Shown here: positions 16,835 through 25,162 of the stretch, one piece after another | How the letters are laid out: every line of letters starts with the position of its first letter | Numbering within the stretch: position 1 is the first letter of the stretch | Origin: Pedobacter rhizosphaerae | GTDB lineage: Bacteria; Bacteroidota; Bacteroidia; Sphingobacteriales; Sphingobacteriaceae | Direction of reading: 5' to 3' | Length of the DNA: 64,000 nt | Assembly: GCF_900111155.1 (NCBI RefSeq) | Contig: NZ_FOGG01000020.1 | Span: forward strand, 1 to 64,000 | Made by a program: the position numbers and the translations under genes | Notes under the pieces: generated by a model | What the model saw: the letters and a program-made list of their open reading frames with translations, nothing else | Told to the model about the DNA's origin: nothing | The model's database searches: none

Positions 16835-19299
16835 TCGAAGCTAAAGACATATTTCCAATCTATAAGGTAGAGCATGATTGCATCCAGTCGATGCAGGGGG
16901 ATTTGACGGTAGCGTTTCGTTTGTCGCTGCCGGAAATATTTACGCTATCGGAAAGGGATTACGAGAGCTATCACCAGGCCTGGGTAAAAGCGATCCGTGT
17001 GCTACCCGTAGGAACGGTGCTGCATAAACAGGATTGGTTTTTGGAAAGTAAGTTTAAGGCTGATTTTAATGCTGAACATAGTTTTTTGTCTGGTAGCTCA
17101 GAGCGCTTTTTCAATGAGCGGGAATTTTTAGACCATGAGTGTTATGTGATGCTGACGATGAAGCCATCAGGCCGAAAGCTTTCAAATTCCGCTTATAGCA
17201 ATATTTTGCGCAAGCGCATTGTGCCGGAACAAACATTAAGTGCGGATCTGTTTACTTCCTTTCTGGATTATGTGGGGCAGTTCTGTAGGATTTTATCTGA
17301 TAGTGGTTTTGTGTCAATGGTTAAGCTATCTGATAATGAGCTGGCCGGAACGGCGAATAAACCAGGGCTAATCGAGCGTTACTGTTTTTTATTGGGCAAG
17401 GAGGAAATACCGGTGATTTCGGATATCCATCTGCGGGATGAAATCCGGGTGGGGGATAAACGCTGTGAGTTGTATGCGCTTTCTGACGTGGAGGATTTGC
17501 CAGCGCTTTGTGGAAGTAGGATCAATTATGATAAGTACAGTTCGGATAGGTCAAAGTTTAGTATCGGTTTTGCAAGCCCGCTGGGATCGCTATTGTCCTG
17601 CAACCATATTTTTAACCAGTACGTTTTTATCTCGGATAGGGATAAGGTGCTGAAGAAACTGGAGGCAAAAAAGTTGCGTTTGCAGTCCTTGTCGGCATAT
17701 TCCCGTGAAAATGCTTTGTCCAGGGATGCAGTGAACGACTTTCTCAATGAGGCTGTAGCGGCGCAGCGTTTGCCAGTCAGGGCGCATTTCAATGTGCTGG
17801 CCTGGTCTTCGGATCGAGCGAAAGCTTTGGATTTGAAAAACCTGGTGGGATCTGCCATGGCAGGGCTGGATGCTTCGGCCAAACGGGAAACCGATGGGCA
17901 GGCGCAGATCTGGTGGGCAGGGCTTCCTGGAAATGCGGCAGACTTTCCGATGAATGATTGCTTTGATACTTTTTTAGAGCAAGCGGTATGCTTTTTTAAC
18001 CTGGAAACGGCCTACCAGAGCTCTTTAAGTCCATTTGGGATCCGGATGGGAGACCGCTTAACCGGAAAGCCGGTACATGTGGATATCAGTGATGAGCCCT
18101 GGGAGAAAGGGCTGATTACCAATCGGGCGAAGCTGCTGATCGGGCCATCAGGATCAGGTAAATCCTTTGCCGTAAACCACATGATGCGCAGTTATTATGA
18201 GCAAGGGGCGCACTGCATTTTGGTTGATATTGGTCACAGTTATAAAGGGCTATGCGAGCTGGTGGGGGGATACTATTTTACCTATAGCGAGGAAGATCCA
18301 ATTAAATTTAATCCTTTTTATTTAGCTCCAGGGGATGTTTTGGATACCGAAAAAAAGGAGAGCATTAAAACCTTGCTGCTGGCGCTTTGGAAAAAGGATG
18401 ATGAGCCGTATAGGAGGTCAGAATATGTGGCGATATCCAATGCGTTGAAACTGTATTATGAGCATTTGGAGGTAAGGGCAGATGTATTCCCTTGCTTTAA
18501 TTCCTTCTATGAATTTTTGATGTCGCAATATATGCAGGTGCTGGAGGATGGAAAGGTCAAGGAAAAAGATTTTGATGTGGGCAATTTTCTTTATGTGCTC
18601 AATCCCTATTACCGGGGCGGGGAATTTGATTATTTGCTCAATGCTTCAGAAAACCTGGATATGTTGCAGGAACGCTTTATTGTATTTGAACTGGATAATG
18701 TGAAGGACCATCCAATCCTCTTTCCAGTGGTAACGCTGATCATTATGGAAATGGTCATTTCCAAAATGAGGAAGTTAAAGGGGATCCGAAAAGTGGTTTT
18801 GATTGAAGAATGCTGGAAGGCGATTGCCAAAGAGGGCATGGCTGAATATATCCGCTACCTGTTTAAGACCATGCGTAAGTTCTTTGGAGAACCGATTGTG
18901 GTAACACAGGAAATTGAGGACGTGATTTCTTCACCCATAGTAAAGCAGGCCATCATCAATAATGCAGATTGTAAGATTTTGCTGGACCAGAGTAAATATC
19001 AAAACAAGTTTGACCAGATTCATGAGCTTTTAGGACTGACCGATAAGGAGAAGGCATTGGTGCTTTCGATGAACAAAGCCAATGATCCCAAACTGAAGTA
19101 TAAAGAGATTTTTATCTCGCTGGGCGGGCAGATGAGTAAGGTCTACCGGACAGAGGTAAGTTTAGAGGAGTATTTGGCCTACACGACTGAAGAGCGGGAA
19201 AAGGTACAGGTGCAGCGATATGCCAAACAGTACGGGAGCATCCAAAAAGGAATTTCGGTACTGGCAGCAGAGATGCGGGCAAAGGAAAAGCCAGGGTAA
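16831..19299 (+). CDS. traG: Conjugative transposon ATPase TraG (VirB4-like)
   Basis: 822 residues, the full length for this family. The N-terminal domain begins DIFPIYKVEHDCIQSMQGDLTVAF. The Walker A motif GPSGSGKS is near residues 437-444 and Walker B lies in KVVLIEECWKAI. The C-terminal part has TQEIEDVISSPIVKQAIINNA and the QSKYQNKFDQIHELLGLT segment typical of Bacteroidota TraG. It is a hexameric VirB4-type ATPase that powers the type IV secretion channel at the inner membrane. It is uninterrupted, so the element's motor gene looks functional. Despite the name it is not a VirD4 coupling protein. Confidence 0.95.
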   Translation: MIEAKDIFPIYKVEHDCIQSMQGDLTVAFRLSLPEIFTLSERDYESYHQAWVKAIRVLPVGTVLHKQDWFLESKFKADFNAEHSFLSGSSERFFNEREFLDHECYVMLTMKPSGRKLSNSAYSNILRKRIVPEQTLSADLFTSFLDYVGQFCRILSDSGFVSMVKLSDNELAGTANKPGLIERYCFLLGKEEIPVISDIHLRDEIRVGDKRCELYALSDVEDLPALCGSRINYDKYSSDRSKFSIGFASPLGSLLSCNHIFNQYVFISDRDKVLKKLEAKKLRLQSLSAYSRENALSRDAVNDFLNEAVAAQRLPVRAHFNVLAWSSDRAKALDLKNLVGSAMAGLDASAKRETDGQAQIWWAGLPGNAADFPMNDCFDTFLEQAVCFFNLETAYQSSLSPFGIRMGDRLTGKPVHVDISDEPWEKGLITNRAKLLIGPSGSGKSFAVNHMMRSYYEQGAHCILVDIGHSYKGLCELVGGYYFTYSEEDPIKFNPFYLAPGDVLDTEKKESIKTLLLALWKKDDEPYRRSEYVAISNALKLYYEHLEVRADVFPCFNSFYEFLMSQYMQVLEDGKVKEKDFDVGNFLYVLNPYYRGGEFDYLLNASENLDMLQERFIVFELDNVKDHPILFPVVTLIIMEMVISKMRKLKGIRKVVLIEECWKAIAKEGMAEYIRYLFKTMRKFFGEPIVVTQEIEDVISSPIVKQAIINNADCKILLDQSKYQNKFDQIHELLGLTDKEKALVLSMNKANDPKLKYKEIFISLGGQMSKVYRTEVSLEEYLAYTTEEREKVQVQRYAKQYGSIQKGISVLAAEMRAKEKPG

Positions 19300-19475
19300 G
19301 CGTGGGGGTAAGCTAATTATTTATCGCGTATTGAAAATCTGCCGGTTACCCATCAGCTGTCTGGATAAAATGCATTATCAGGCAATAAATCAATCCAAAT
19401 ATATGTCAATACATCAATCCAGCAATATAACAATATAACCATCCATTCAACAATCAAATAACCTAACCAAATATC

Positions 19476-19859
19476 ATGAAAACAAAACTGATTTATTTAT
19501 CGCTGGGCATCTTAGCCTTTACCGCCTGTAAAGGTCCCAATGATCTGCAGTCTTTTATCCCGGGAACTTACGTGAATCATGCGAAGGGAGAATATAGTGA
19601 AGCCTTTGATACGCTTACCGTTGGGGAACTCAATCCGGTTAAAAGTTCTTATCCGGTCGTTCGAAAGACAGGCTTCAGGCGGATCGAAAACGGTAAGCTG
19701 GGCAAGCAGGAATATGCATCGGAGAAGTGGCTGGGGATCTGGGATGAGGAAAGTGAATCGATCCAGGTAGCAAAGAATTCAAAGATTATCAGGTTTTATC
19801 CGGATTCCAATGTGCTGCTGCTGGGGACCAGGGAATATCGAAAGATAGGTGGCGGGTAA
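19476..19859 (+). CDS. Small tra-region lipoprotein
   Basis: 127 residues. MKTKLIYLSLGILAFTACKG is a lipoprotein signal with the cysteine at residue 18. The mature part has FIPGTYVNHAKGEYSEAFDTL, VVRKTGFRRIENGKLG and a C-terminal RFYPDSNVLLLGTREYRKI, a small beta-rich domain seen in proteins encoded between TraG and TraI in Pedobacter-type elements. It is probably exported and membrane-anchored. Its function is unknown; a role in surface or entry exclusion is possible but unproven. Confidence 0.75.
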   Translation: MKTKLIYLSLGILAFTACKGPNDLQSFIPGTYVNHAKGEYSEAFDTLTVGELNPVKSSYPVVRKTGFRRIENGKLGKQEYASEKWLGIWDEESESIQVAKNSKIIRFYPDSNVLLLGTREYRKIGGG

Positions 19860-20281
19860 GGTAGGCGAGGATAAGCTACTGGTAAGCACATCAGGGTTGG
19901 CCGTTTTTGCTAATTATGACTAGTTGGTCGGTAAGCCGCTTTGTCAAGCTAGAAATTAAACTTTAGTCAAACTTTTAAATAATTGGCTTAGCAACCCAAG
20001 CTTATTGATAAGCAAGCTGGCAAATTAAAAGAAAAAACTAATGGGATTATGGGGGGTGCTTGTCAGTCCTTGCTGATCGATCCGGATACCCGATAAGCGA
20101 AAAAAATAATTAACAGGATTATAATTGTTGCTTATCCGTCTTTACTTATCGACCAGCTGATTCGCTAAGCCAATTCAAGCGGACAATCCTCAAGTTATAA
20201 CTTTTTATGAGTCAATCGCATACCGGTATTATCTAATCTTTCAGGTCAAACAAACACAATTAATTAAAGCTATTTGAAGCC
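19860..20281. other. Intergenic region upstream of traI-like gene with degenerate repeats
   Basis: 422 bases without a gene. Two diverged copies of a ~58-base unit stand at about 20043-20100 and 20112-20170 (both start GGATTAT and end CGMTAAGCSA-like), and short GGTAAGC/GATAAGC words recur (19869, 19881, 19930 and further). The region is probably a processed or regulatory leader for traI. No promoter could be assigned. Confidence 0.45.
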
Positions 20282-21034
20282 ATGAAAAATCAACTGCTTA
20301 CCGGTCTTTCTGACCGGCTGGGAAAGGTAAGGACTAAACTAAAGGGAAAAATGAAACAGTATATGGTAATCCTGCCCTTAAGCACAGTGACGCTGATCGT
20401 GGGGCTGCCCAAGGGGGCGGATGCACAGATCGCCGTGCTGGAAGTGATCAAGGCAGGGGTGAAAAAGGTGATCAAGGCGGTGGATTTGAAGATTCAGCGC
20501 TTGCAGAATGAAACGATCTGGCTGCAAAATGCGCAGAAGGTACTGGAAAATCAGCTTTCTAAATTAAAGCTGGGAGAGATCGCAGACTGGACGGAGCGGC
20601 AGAAGGAACTGTACAAAGAATATTATGAAGAACTCTGGAAGGTGCGCTCGGCCATTGCTTATTACAAAAAGGTGAAGGACCTGACGGCGAAGCAGGTTGC
20701 CATTGTCGATGAATACAAATGGGCCTGGAACCTGTTCCGGCAGGATAAACATTTTGACGCATCGGAACTGGACTATATGCAAAAGGTTTATTCGGGAATC
20801 CTTGATGAAAGCATCAAAAACCTTGACGGGTTGCTGCTGGTGGTAAATTCCTTTAAGACCCAGATGAGCGATGCTGAAAGGCTGGAGATCATCGCTAAGG
20901 CATCTGAAAAAATGGATGGCAATTATACAGACCTGAAAAGTTTCAACCGTGGCAACGCGGTATTAAGTATCCAACGCGCTTCTTCGGTTGAAGAAAGCGC
21001 TAAACTCAAAGAAATCTATGGAATCGAGAATTAA
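20282..21034 (+). CDS. TraI-like conjugal transfer protein
   Basis: 250 residues. An N-terminal hydrophobic stretch (about 28-49, ending GADAQ) looks like a signal for periplasmic export. The rest is helical with coiled-coil character (KIQRLQNETIWLQNAQKVLENQLSKLKL). The C-terminal NLDGLLLVVNSFKTQMSDAERLEIIAKASEKM is shared with the next two genes, showing three tandem paralogues. It corresponds to the protein called TraI in Bacteroidota elements and is unrelated to the F-plasmid relaxase TraI. Likely part of the secretion apparatus in the periplasm. Confidence 0.75.
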   Translation: MKNQLLTGLSDRLGKVRTKLKGKMKQYMVILPLSTVTLIVGLPKGADAQIAVLEVIKAGVKKVIKAVDLKIQRLQNETIWLQNAQKVLENQLSKLKLGEIADWTERQKELYKEYYEELWKVRSAIAYYKKVKDLTAKQVAIVDEYKWAWNLFRQDKHFDASELDYMQKVYSGILDESIKNLDGLLLVVNSFKTQMSDAERLEIIAKASEKMDGNYTDLKSFNRGNAVLSIQRASSVEESAKLKEIYGIEN

Positions 21035-21737
21035 TTTATGGGCTAAGGGATTTTGGAAATCTACTTTGGCTCATCGGCTGCCACTGCTTAAGCCAAAGCA
21101 AATCAAAATAGGCATTATTGCCTTACTTATTGGTTTAACCTACCTTAGCAACGCGTCCTACGCCCAGACCTTTGGCGAATTCTTTAACCAAAAGAAAACC
21201 CAGAAACGCTATCTGCTTGAGCAGATAGCAGCCCTGCAGGTCTATCTGGATTACGCCAGGAAAGGTTATAAACTCGTAGATGGGGGACTGCAGACCGTAC
21301 GTGATATCACGGGTGGCGAATTCAGCCTGCATGGTGCTTTTATTTCTTCGTTGAAAACAGTCAGTCCTGCGGTTAGGAAAAACGTTAAGGTGGCGGAGAT
21401 CATCGATTACCAGTTCCGCATTGCCAAATGGTTTGGGGAATTCAAAGGTAATGCAATGCTTTCGGCTGGAGATCAGCTTTATGTGCTGGAAGTGAAGACA
21501 GCGGTACTGGCAGACTGCGCCCGTGATTTGGAATCACTGTTGATGTTGGTGACTTCGGGCAGGCTGGAGATGGAGGAGGCGGAAAGGATCGTGAGGATCG
21601 ATCTGCTTTATGAGCAGATGCGGGATAGGGCAGCTTTTACGGCGGATTTTATGGGGACGGTGGAGCGTTTGGTGAGGAATAGGGAAAGGGATGGTTTGGA
21701 TATTCTTGAGCTTAGGAGGGGGTATGGTTTTGAATAA
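21018..21737 (+). CDS. TraI-related paralogue (often annotated TerB-like)
   Basis: 239 residues from ATG 21018, which overlaps the previous stop by 17 bases. A hydrophobic N-terminal segment (IKIGIIALLIGLTYLSNAS, ending YAQ) suggests export. The helical body includes EQIAALQVYLDYARKGYKLVDGGLQTV and the C-terminal motif DLESLLMLVTSGRLEMEEAERIVRID. This body resembles the next gene closely in plan. Automated pipelines often call these TerB/tellurite-resistance proteins; nothing here supports tellurite function, and the setting indicates conjugation. Confidence 0.7.
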   Translation: MESRINLWAKGFWKSTLAHRLPLLKPKQIKIGIIALLIGLTYLSNASYAQTFGEFFNQKKTQKRYLLEQIAALQVYLDYARKGYKLVDGGLQTVRDITGGEFSLHGAFISSLKTVSPAVRKNVKVAEIIDYQFRIAKWFGEFKGNAMLSAGDQLYVLEVKTAVLADCARDLESLLMLVTSGRLEMEEAERIVRIDLLYEQMRDRAAFTADFMGTVERLVRNRERDGLDILELRRGYGFE

Positions 21738-22458
21738 GATTATTTACCGGTCATACTTTGGGAGGGTTTTAAATTGGATCTTATCGTTCGGCAGCCGTTG
21801 GTTAAGCTCATTATCAGCATTACAGAAAGCCTGGCTAATAACAATCATTCTCGGCATAACCAACTTTTGTGCTACCCCTAGCGCAGCACAATCTACTGAG
21901 GCGCAGCAACTGCTGCTGAACGTAGAAAAGCTTAGCCAGTTAAAGAACATCCTGTCCGATATGAAAAAAGGATATCTGCTGGTCTCAAATGGCTATAAAG
22001 CGGTCAAGGATATCGCCCAGGGTAATTTCTCTTTGCATGAAGTTTTCCTGGATGGTATGATGCTGGTGAGCCCTGAGATCAAAAAATACCATAAGGTTGC
22101 CGATATCATTACTTATCAGGGGCGGATCGTATCGGAATATAGGTCTGCTTTTAAGCGCTTTCAGTCCTCGGGCAATTTCTCGGAAGATGATCTGGCTTAT
22201 TTAGGTGGGGTGTACAAGAAGTTATTTGACCTAAGCGTGGACAATCTGGATGAACTGCTGACGGTGATTACTTCATCGAATCTTCGTATGAGCGATGAAG
22301 AAAGGCTGGCTGCGATCGATAGGATCTTTGCGGAAACGCAAGAGAAGCTGCTGTTTTTGAGGTCGTTTAACGATCAGGCTAAGATGCTGGATCTGCAGCG
22401 CAGCAGAGAGCGGGCAGATGTGAAGTCGCTGGGAGAGGTGCTGGGGAATGGGCATTGA
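21724..22458 (+). CDS. TraI-related paralogue, second copy
   Basis: 244 residues from ATG 21724, overlapping the previous gene by 14 bases. Like its neighbour it has an N-terminal hydrophobic export segment (WLITIILGITNFCATPSAAQ), then KKGYLLVSNGYKAVKDIAQGNFSLHEVFLDGMMLVSPEIKKYHKVADII, which parallels KGYKLVDGGLQTVRDITGGEFSLHGAFISSLKTVSPAVRKNVKVAEII in the preceding protein. The C-terminal NLDELLTVITSSNLRMSDEERLAAIDRIF is the shared paralogue motif. The tandem set suggests duplication of a periplasmic structural component. Confidence 0.7.
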   Translation: MVLNKIIYRSYFGRVLNWILSFGSRWLSSLSALQKAWLITIILGITNFCATPSAAQSTEAQQLLLNVEKLSQLKNILSDMKKGYLLVSNGYKAVKDIAQGNFSLHEVFLDGMMLVSPEIKKYHKVADIITYQGRIVSEYRSAFKRFQSSGNFSEDDLAYLGGVYKKLFDLSVDNLDELLTVITSSNLRMSDEERLAAIDRIFAETQEKLLFLRSFNDQAKMLDLQRSRERADVKSLGEVLGNGH

Positions 22459-22500
22459 ATTTTGGTAGGTGGGATAGGGAGGCTTTTTGATTTTTTGCGT

Positions 22501-22943
22501 ATAGACAGCCGATTGTTAAGGTTTAAAAATTCAACAATTAGCTTTTAAATATTTGTGCCTTTTCTTATAGGCAGCCTAATGCTGAAGTTCAAAAATCGAT
22601 GATAGGCCTTTTGATATTTTACGCTTTCCCTGTAGGCAGCCTAATGTTGAGGTCCGAAAAATCAATAATAGACTACCAGAAATTTCACCGTGTGTGTAAA
22701 CAGCCTAATGCTGAGGTTCAAAAAATCCAAGATAAGTCTTTAGATATCTTACGCTTTCCCTGTAGGCAACCTAATGTTGAGGTTTAAAACTAAAATAATA
22801 AGCCTTTAGATATCTTACGCTTTCCTTGTAGGCAGCCTAATGTTAAGGTCCAAAAAAATAAATAATAGACCCTGTAAAATTGCAGCCTTCGCCTGTAGGC
22901 TGCTTAAAGCTAAGGTTCAAAAAAATAAGTTTAAATAATTTGA
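22501..22943. repeat. Seven imperfect tandem repeats of about 66 bases
   Basis: The region between the third TraI-like gene and traJ is almost wholly repeats. Anchoring on the CAGCC-like word, units begin near 22506, 22572, 22637, 22701, 22767, 22833 and 22900 (spacing 64-67). Shared blocks are GCAGCCTAATGTTGAGG, TTCAAAAAAT, AATAATAGAC/AGCCTTTAGATATCTTACG and CTTTCCCTGTAG. Each unit can form a small hairpin (CAGC-CTAAT-GCTG) and unit 5 shows a compensating change (CAAC...GTTG). A single diverged copy occurs upstream of traK. Repeats are contiguous, without unique spacers, and no cas genes are seen, so this is not CRISPR. Confidence 0.8.
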
Positions 22944-24146
22944 ATGCAGATTTTTATGAAATCAATCTATATCACCTTGCTTACTAGTCTCGCTGTGCTT
23001 TTGATTCCCTTCGGCGCATCTGCCCAGTCAGCTGCGCAGAGCATCTCCGGCCTGCAGCCGGTACTCGACCGGGTATATGACGAAATGCTCCCGCTCTGCT
23101 CTGGCATGATCGGCGTTGGTCGTGGCCTGGCGGGTTTTGCGGCACTGTGGTATATCGCCTCGCGGGTATGGCGGCAACTTGCGGCTGCTGAATCCATCGA
23201 CTTTTACCCGCTACTTAGGCCGTTTGCACTGGGTATGGCGGTGATCCTGTTTCCTGCGGTACTGGGCATGATTAATGGGGTGCTGCAGCCGACGGTATCG
23301 GCGACCAATTCTATGGTGGCTAACAGCAATAAGGCAATTGAGCGGCTACTGAAAATGAAGGAGGCTGCGATCAAGAAAAGCCGCTATTGGCAGATGTATG
23401 TGGGGGAAAGTGGCTCCGGTGACAGCGATAAGTGGTATAAATATGCTTACCCTGATGATCCCAACAGGGAAAACGAAAACTTTCTGGACGGATTGGGGCA
23501 TGGTCTGGAGTTTAATATTGCCAAAGCATCCTATAATTTCCGGAATTCGATCAAGCAGTGGCTGAGTGAAGTACTGGAAATTCTATATGCCGCGGCAGCG
23601 CTGTGTATCAATACTGTGCGTACTTTTTTTCTGATCGTGCTGGCGATACTGGGGCCTTTGGTATTTGGCTTTGCGGTCTTTGACGGGTTTCAAAATACGC
23701 TGACGGTATGGATCGCCAGGTATGTGAATATATTCCTGTGGCTGCCGATCTGTAATATCTTTTCTTCGATCCTGGGAAAAGTGCAGGAGAATATGTTAAA
23801 ACTGGACCTCTCGCAGATCGAGCAGCAGGGGGATACGTTTTTCTCGAGTTTAGATACCGCTTATCTGATTTTTTTAATTATCGGTATCGTGGGGTATTTC
23901 TGCGTGCCTAATGTGGCCAACTATGTGGTGCATGCCGGAGGAGGCAATACGATCCTGCAGAAAGTGAATTCCATTGTTGCATCGTCTACCCGTACAGGGA
24001 TGCAGATTGGCAGGGCTGGTGGAGGTATGGCAGCTGATACTTTGGGAGATGGTTACCGTAACCTAAAGCAAAGCTTTTCCTCAGGAGCGCAAGGGGATTA
24101 CTTTGCAGATAACCCGCACCAGCAGCAGCGGCTGGAGGGGAAATAG
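22944..24146 (+). CDS. traJ: Conjugative transposon protein TraJ
   Basis: 400 residues; an internal ATG at 22956 (MKSIYITLL) is an alternative start that would place the signal peptide at the N-terminus (...FGASAQ). Several hydrophobic helices follow: GRGLAGFAALWYIASRVW, FALGMAVILFPAVLGMI, TFFLIVLAILGPLVFGFAVFDGF, YLIFLIIGIVGYFCV. VARYVNIFLWLPICNIF-like and VVHAGGGN segments are characteristic of TraJ, the VirB6-like polytopic inner-membrane channel component. It is followed by one copy of the intergenic repeat and then traK. Confidence 0.9.
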   Translation: MQIFMKSIYITLLTSLAVLLIPFGASAQSAAQSISGLQPVLDRVYDEMLPLCSGMIGVGRGLAGFAALWYIASRVWRQLAAAESIDFYPLLRPFALGMAVILFPAVLGMINGVLQPTVSATNSMVANSNKAIERLLKMKEAAIKKSRYWQMYVGESGSGDSDKWYKYAYPDDPNRENENFLDGLGHGLEFNIAKASYNFRNSIKQWLSEVLEILYAAAALCINTVRTFFLIVLAILGPLVFGFAVFDGFQNTLTVWIARYVNIFLWLPICNIFSSILGKVQENMLKLDLSQIEQQGDTFFSSLDTAYLIFLIIGIVGYFCVPNVANYVVHAGGGNTILQKVNSIVASSTRTGMQIGRAGGGMAADTLGDGYRNLKQSFSSGAQGDYFADNPHQQQRLEGK

Positions 24147-24162
24147 TCATCTCTGTTTCTAT

Positions 24163-24235
24163 ATATAGCCTGTCGGCTGCCTCTGGTTAAGGCCAATATT
24201 AATCTGCTTACCACTTTCTTACAATCTCAATAATG
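24163..24235 (+). repeat. Single diverged copy of the 66-base repeat upstream of traK
   Basis: CCTGTCGGCTGCCTCTGG (from about 24169) followed by TTAAGGCC aligns with the CCTGTAGGCAGCCTAATG/TTGAGGTCC block of the tandem repeats before traJ. It lies between the traJ stop and the traK start, suggesting that the repeat is an intergenic element of this operon rather than a random expansion. Confidence 0.5.
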
Positions 24236-24239
24236 ACTT

Positions 24240-24866
24240 ATGTTTTCTCAGTTCAAAAATATCGACACCGCTTTTAAGCACATCCGCCTATTCAGTTTCT
24301 TGCTGATTGTGGCTTGCTTCGGCATCAGCTGCTTTGCAATTTACCAGTACTACCGCTTTTATACGATCAAAGATCAGCGGATTTATATCCTTTATAACGG
24401 AAAGCTGCTGACGGCACTGGCGACAGACCGGAAAAGTAACTTACCGGTAGAACTGCGTGACCATATTCGCACCTTTCACCAATACTTTTTCTCGCTGGTG
24501 CCTGATGATAAGGCAATCAAGGCTAGCTTGACCAAGGCTTTATATCTGGCGGATGAATCGGCAAAGAAACAGTACGATAACTTTCAGGAGAGCGGGTACT
24601 ACAATAACCTGATCGCGGCGAATATCTCGCAGGAACTGAGCGTGGACAGTATTCAGCTCGATGTGGATCAGTTTCCATATCTGTTCCGCTGTTTTGCCAC
24701 GCAGAAACTGGTGAGGTCAACTTCGACGGTTTACCGGAAACTGGTGAGCCAGGGCGTGGTAGATGATCTGAAGAATCAGACGGATAATAACCCGCACGGG
24801 TTTTTGATCAGAAGGTTTGAGATTCTGGAGAACAGGGATGAGCAGGTTAAAACAGCGCAGCCATGA
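24240..24866 (+). CDS. traK: Conjugative transposon protein TraK
   Basis: 208 residues. KNIDTAFKHIRLFSFLLIVACFGISCFAIYQYY is the N-terminal cytoplasmic leader plus one membrane segment. QRIYILYNGKLLTALATDR, FHQYFFSLVPDDKAI and SVDSIQLDVDQFPYLFRCFATQKLVR are typical TraK blocks. It is VirB8-like, a periplasmic assembly factor of the transfer apparatus. It overlaps the TraL-like gene by 4 bases. Confidence 0.92.
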   Translation: MFSQFKNIDTAFKHIRLFSFLLIVACFGISCFAIYQYYRFYTIKDQRIYILYNGKLLTALATDRKSNLPVELRDHIRTFHQYFFSLVPDDKAIKASLTKALYLADESAKKQYDNFQESGYYNNLIAANISQELSVDSIQLDVDQFPYLFRCFATQKLVRSTSTVYRKLVSQGVVDDLKNQTDNNPHGFLIRRFEILENRDEQVKTAQP

Positions 24867-25135
24867 GGAGGGGATGGAACAGGTTTTCTGGTAAAGGCAA
24901 TCTGAGGGAAAGTCCGCTAAAGGATGAGCAAATAAACAAAAATTATAATGAGCTTTCCTTTCGCTTAGCCCGAGTGATCTTGCGCAGGCAATCAGAATTG
25001 GCTGGTTACTTTAATGCTAAAGCCTCGAAGATTTCAGCTACCAGGATGCGAATCATTTTGATCTGCGTTGTCCTCATTGTTGCTGCTTACTGCCTCTATC
25101 TCATCTGGGGATCACTGGTTGAATTAATTAAATAA
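24863..25135 (+). CDS. TraL-like small membrane protein
   Basis: 90 residues with a basic N-terminus and one C-terminal membrane helix (MRIILICVVLIVAAYCLYLIWG). Position between traK and traM and size fit the TraL slot of Bacteroidota elements, but sequence similarity in this family is low, so the name is by context. Confidence 0.6.
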   Translation: MRRGWNRFSGKGNLRESPLKDEQINKNYNELSFRLARVILRRQSELAGYFNAKASKISATRMRIILICVVLIVAAYCLYLIWGSLVELIK

Positions 25136-25162
25136 ACCATTTAAGTACTAAATCTTGAATCT

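Noticed and set aside
21018-22458. Tellurite-resistance (TerB) genes
   Set aside because: Export segments, tandem paralogy and tra-operon setting indicate conjugation parts; nothing supports metal resistance.
22501-22943. CRISPR-like array
   Set aside because: Units are contiguous and imperfect over their whole length with no unique spacers, and no cas genes are present.
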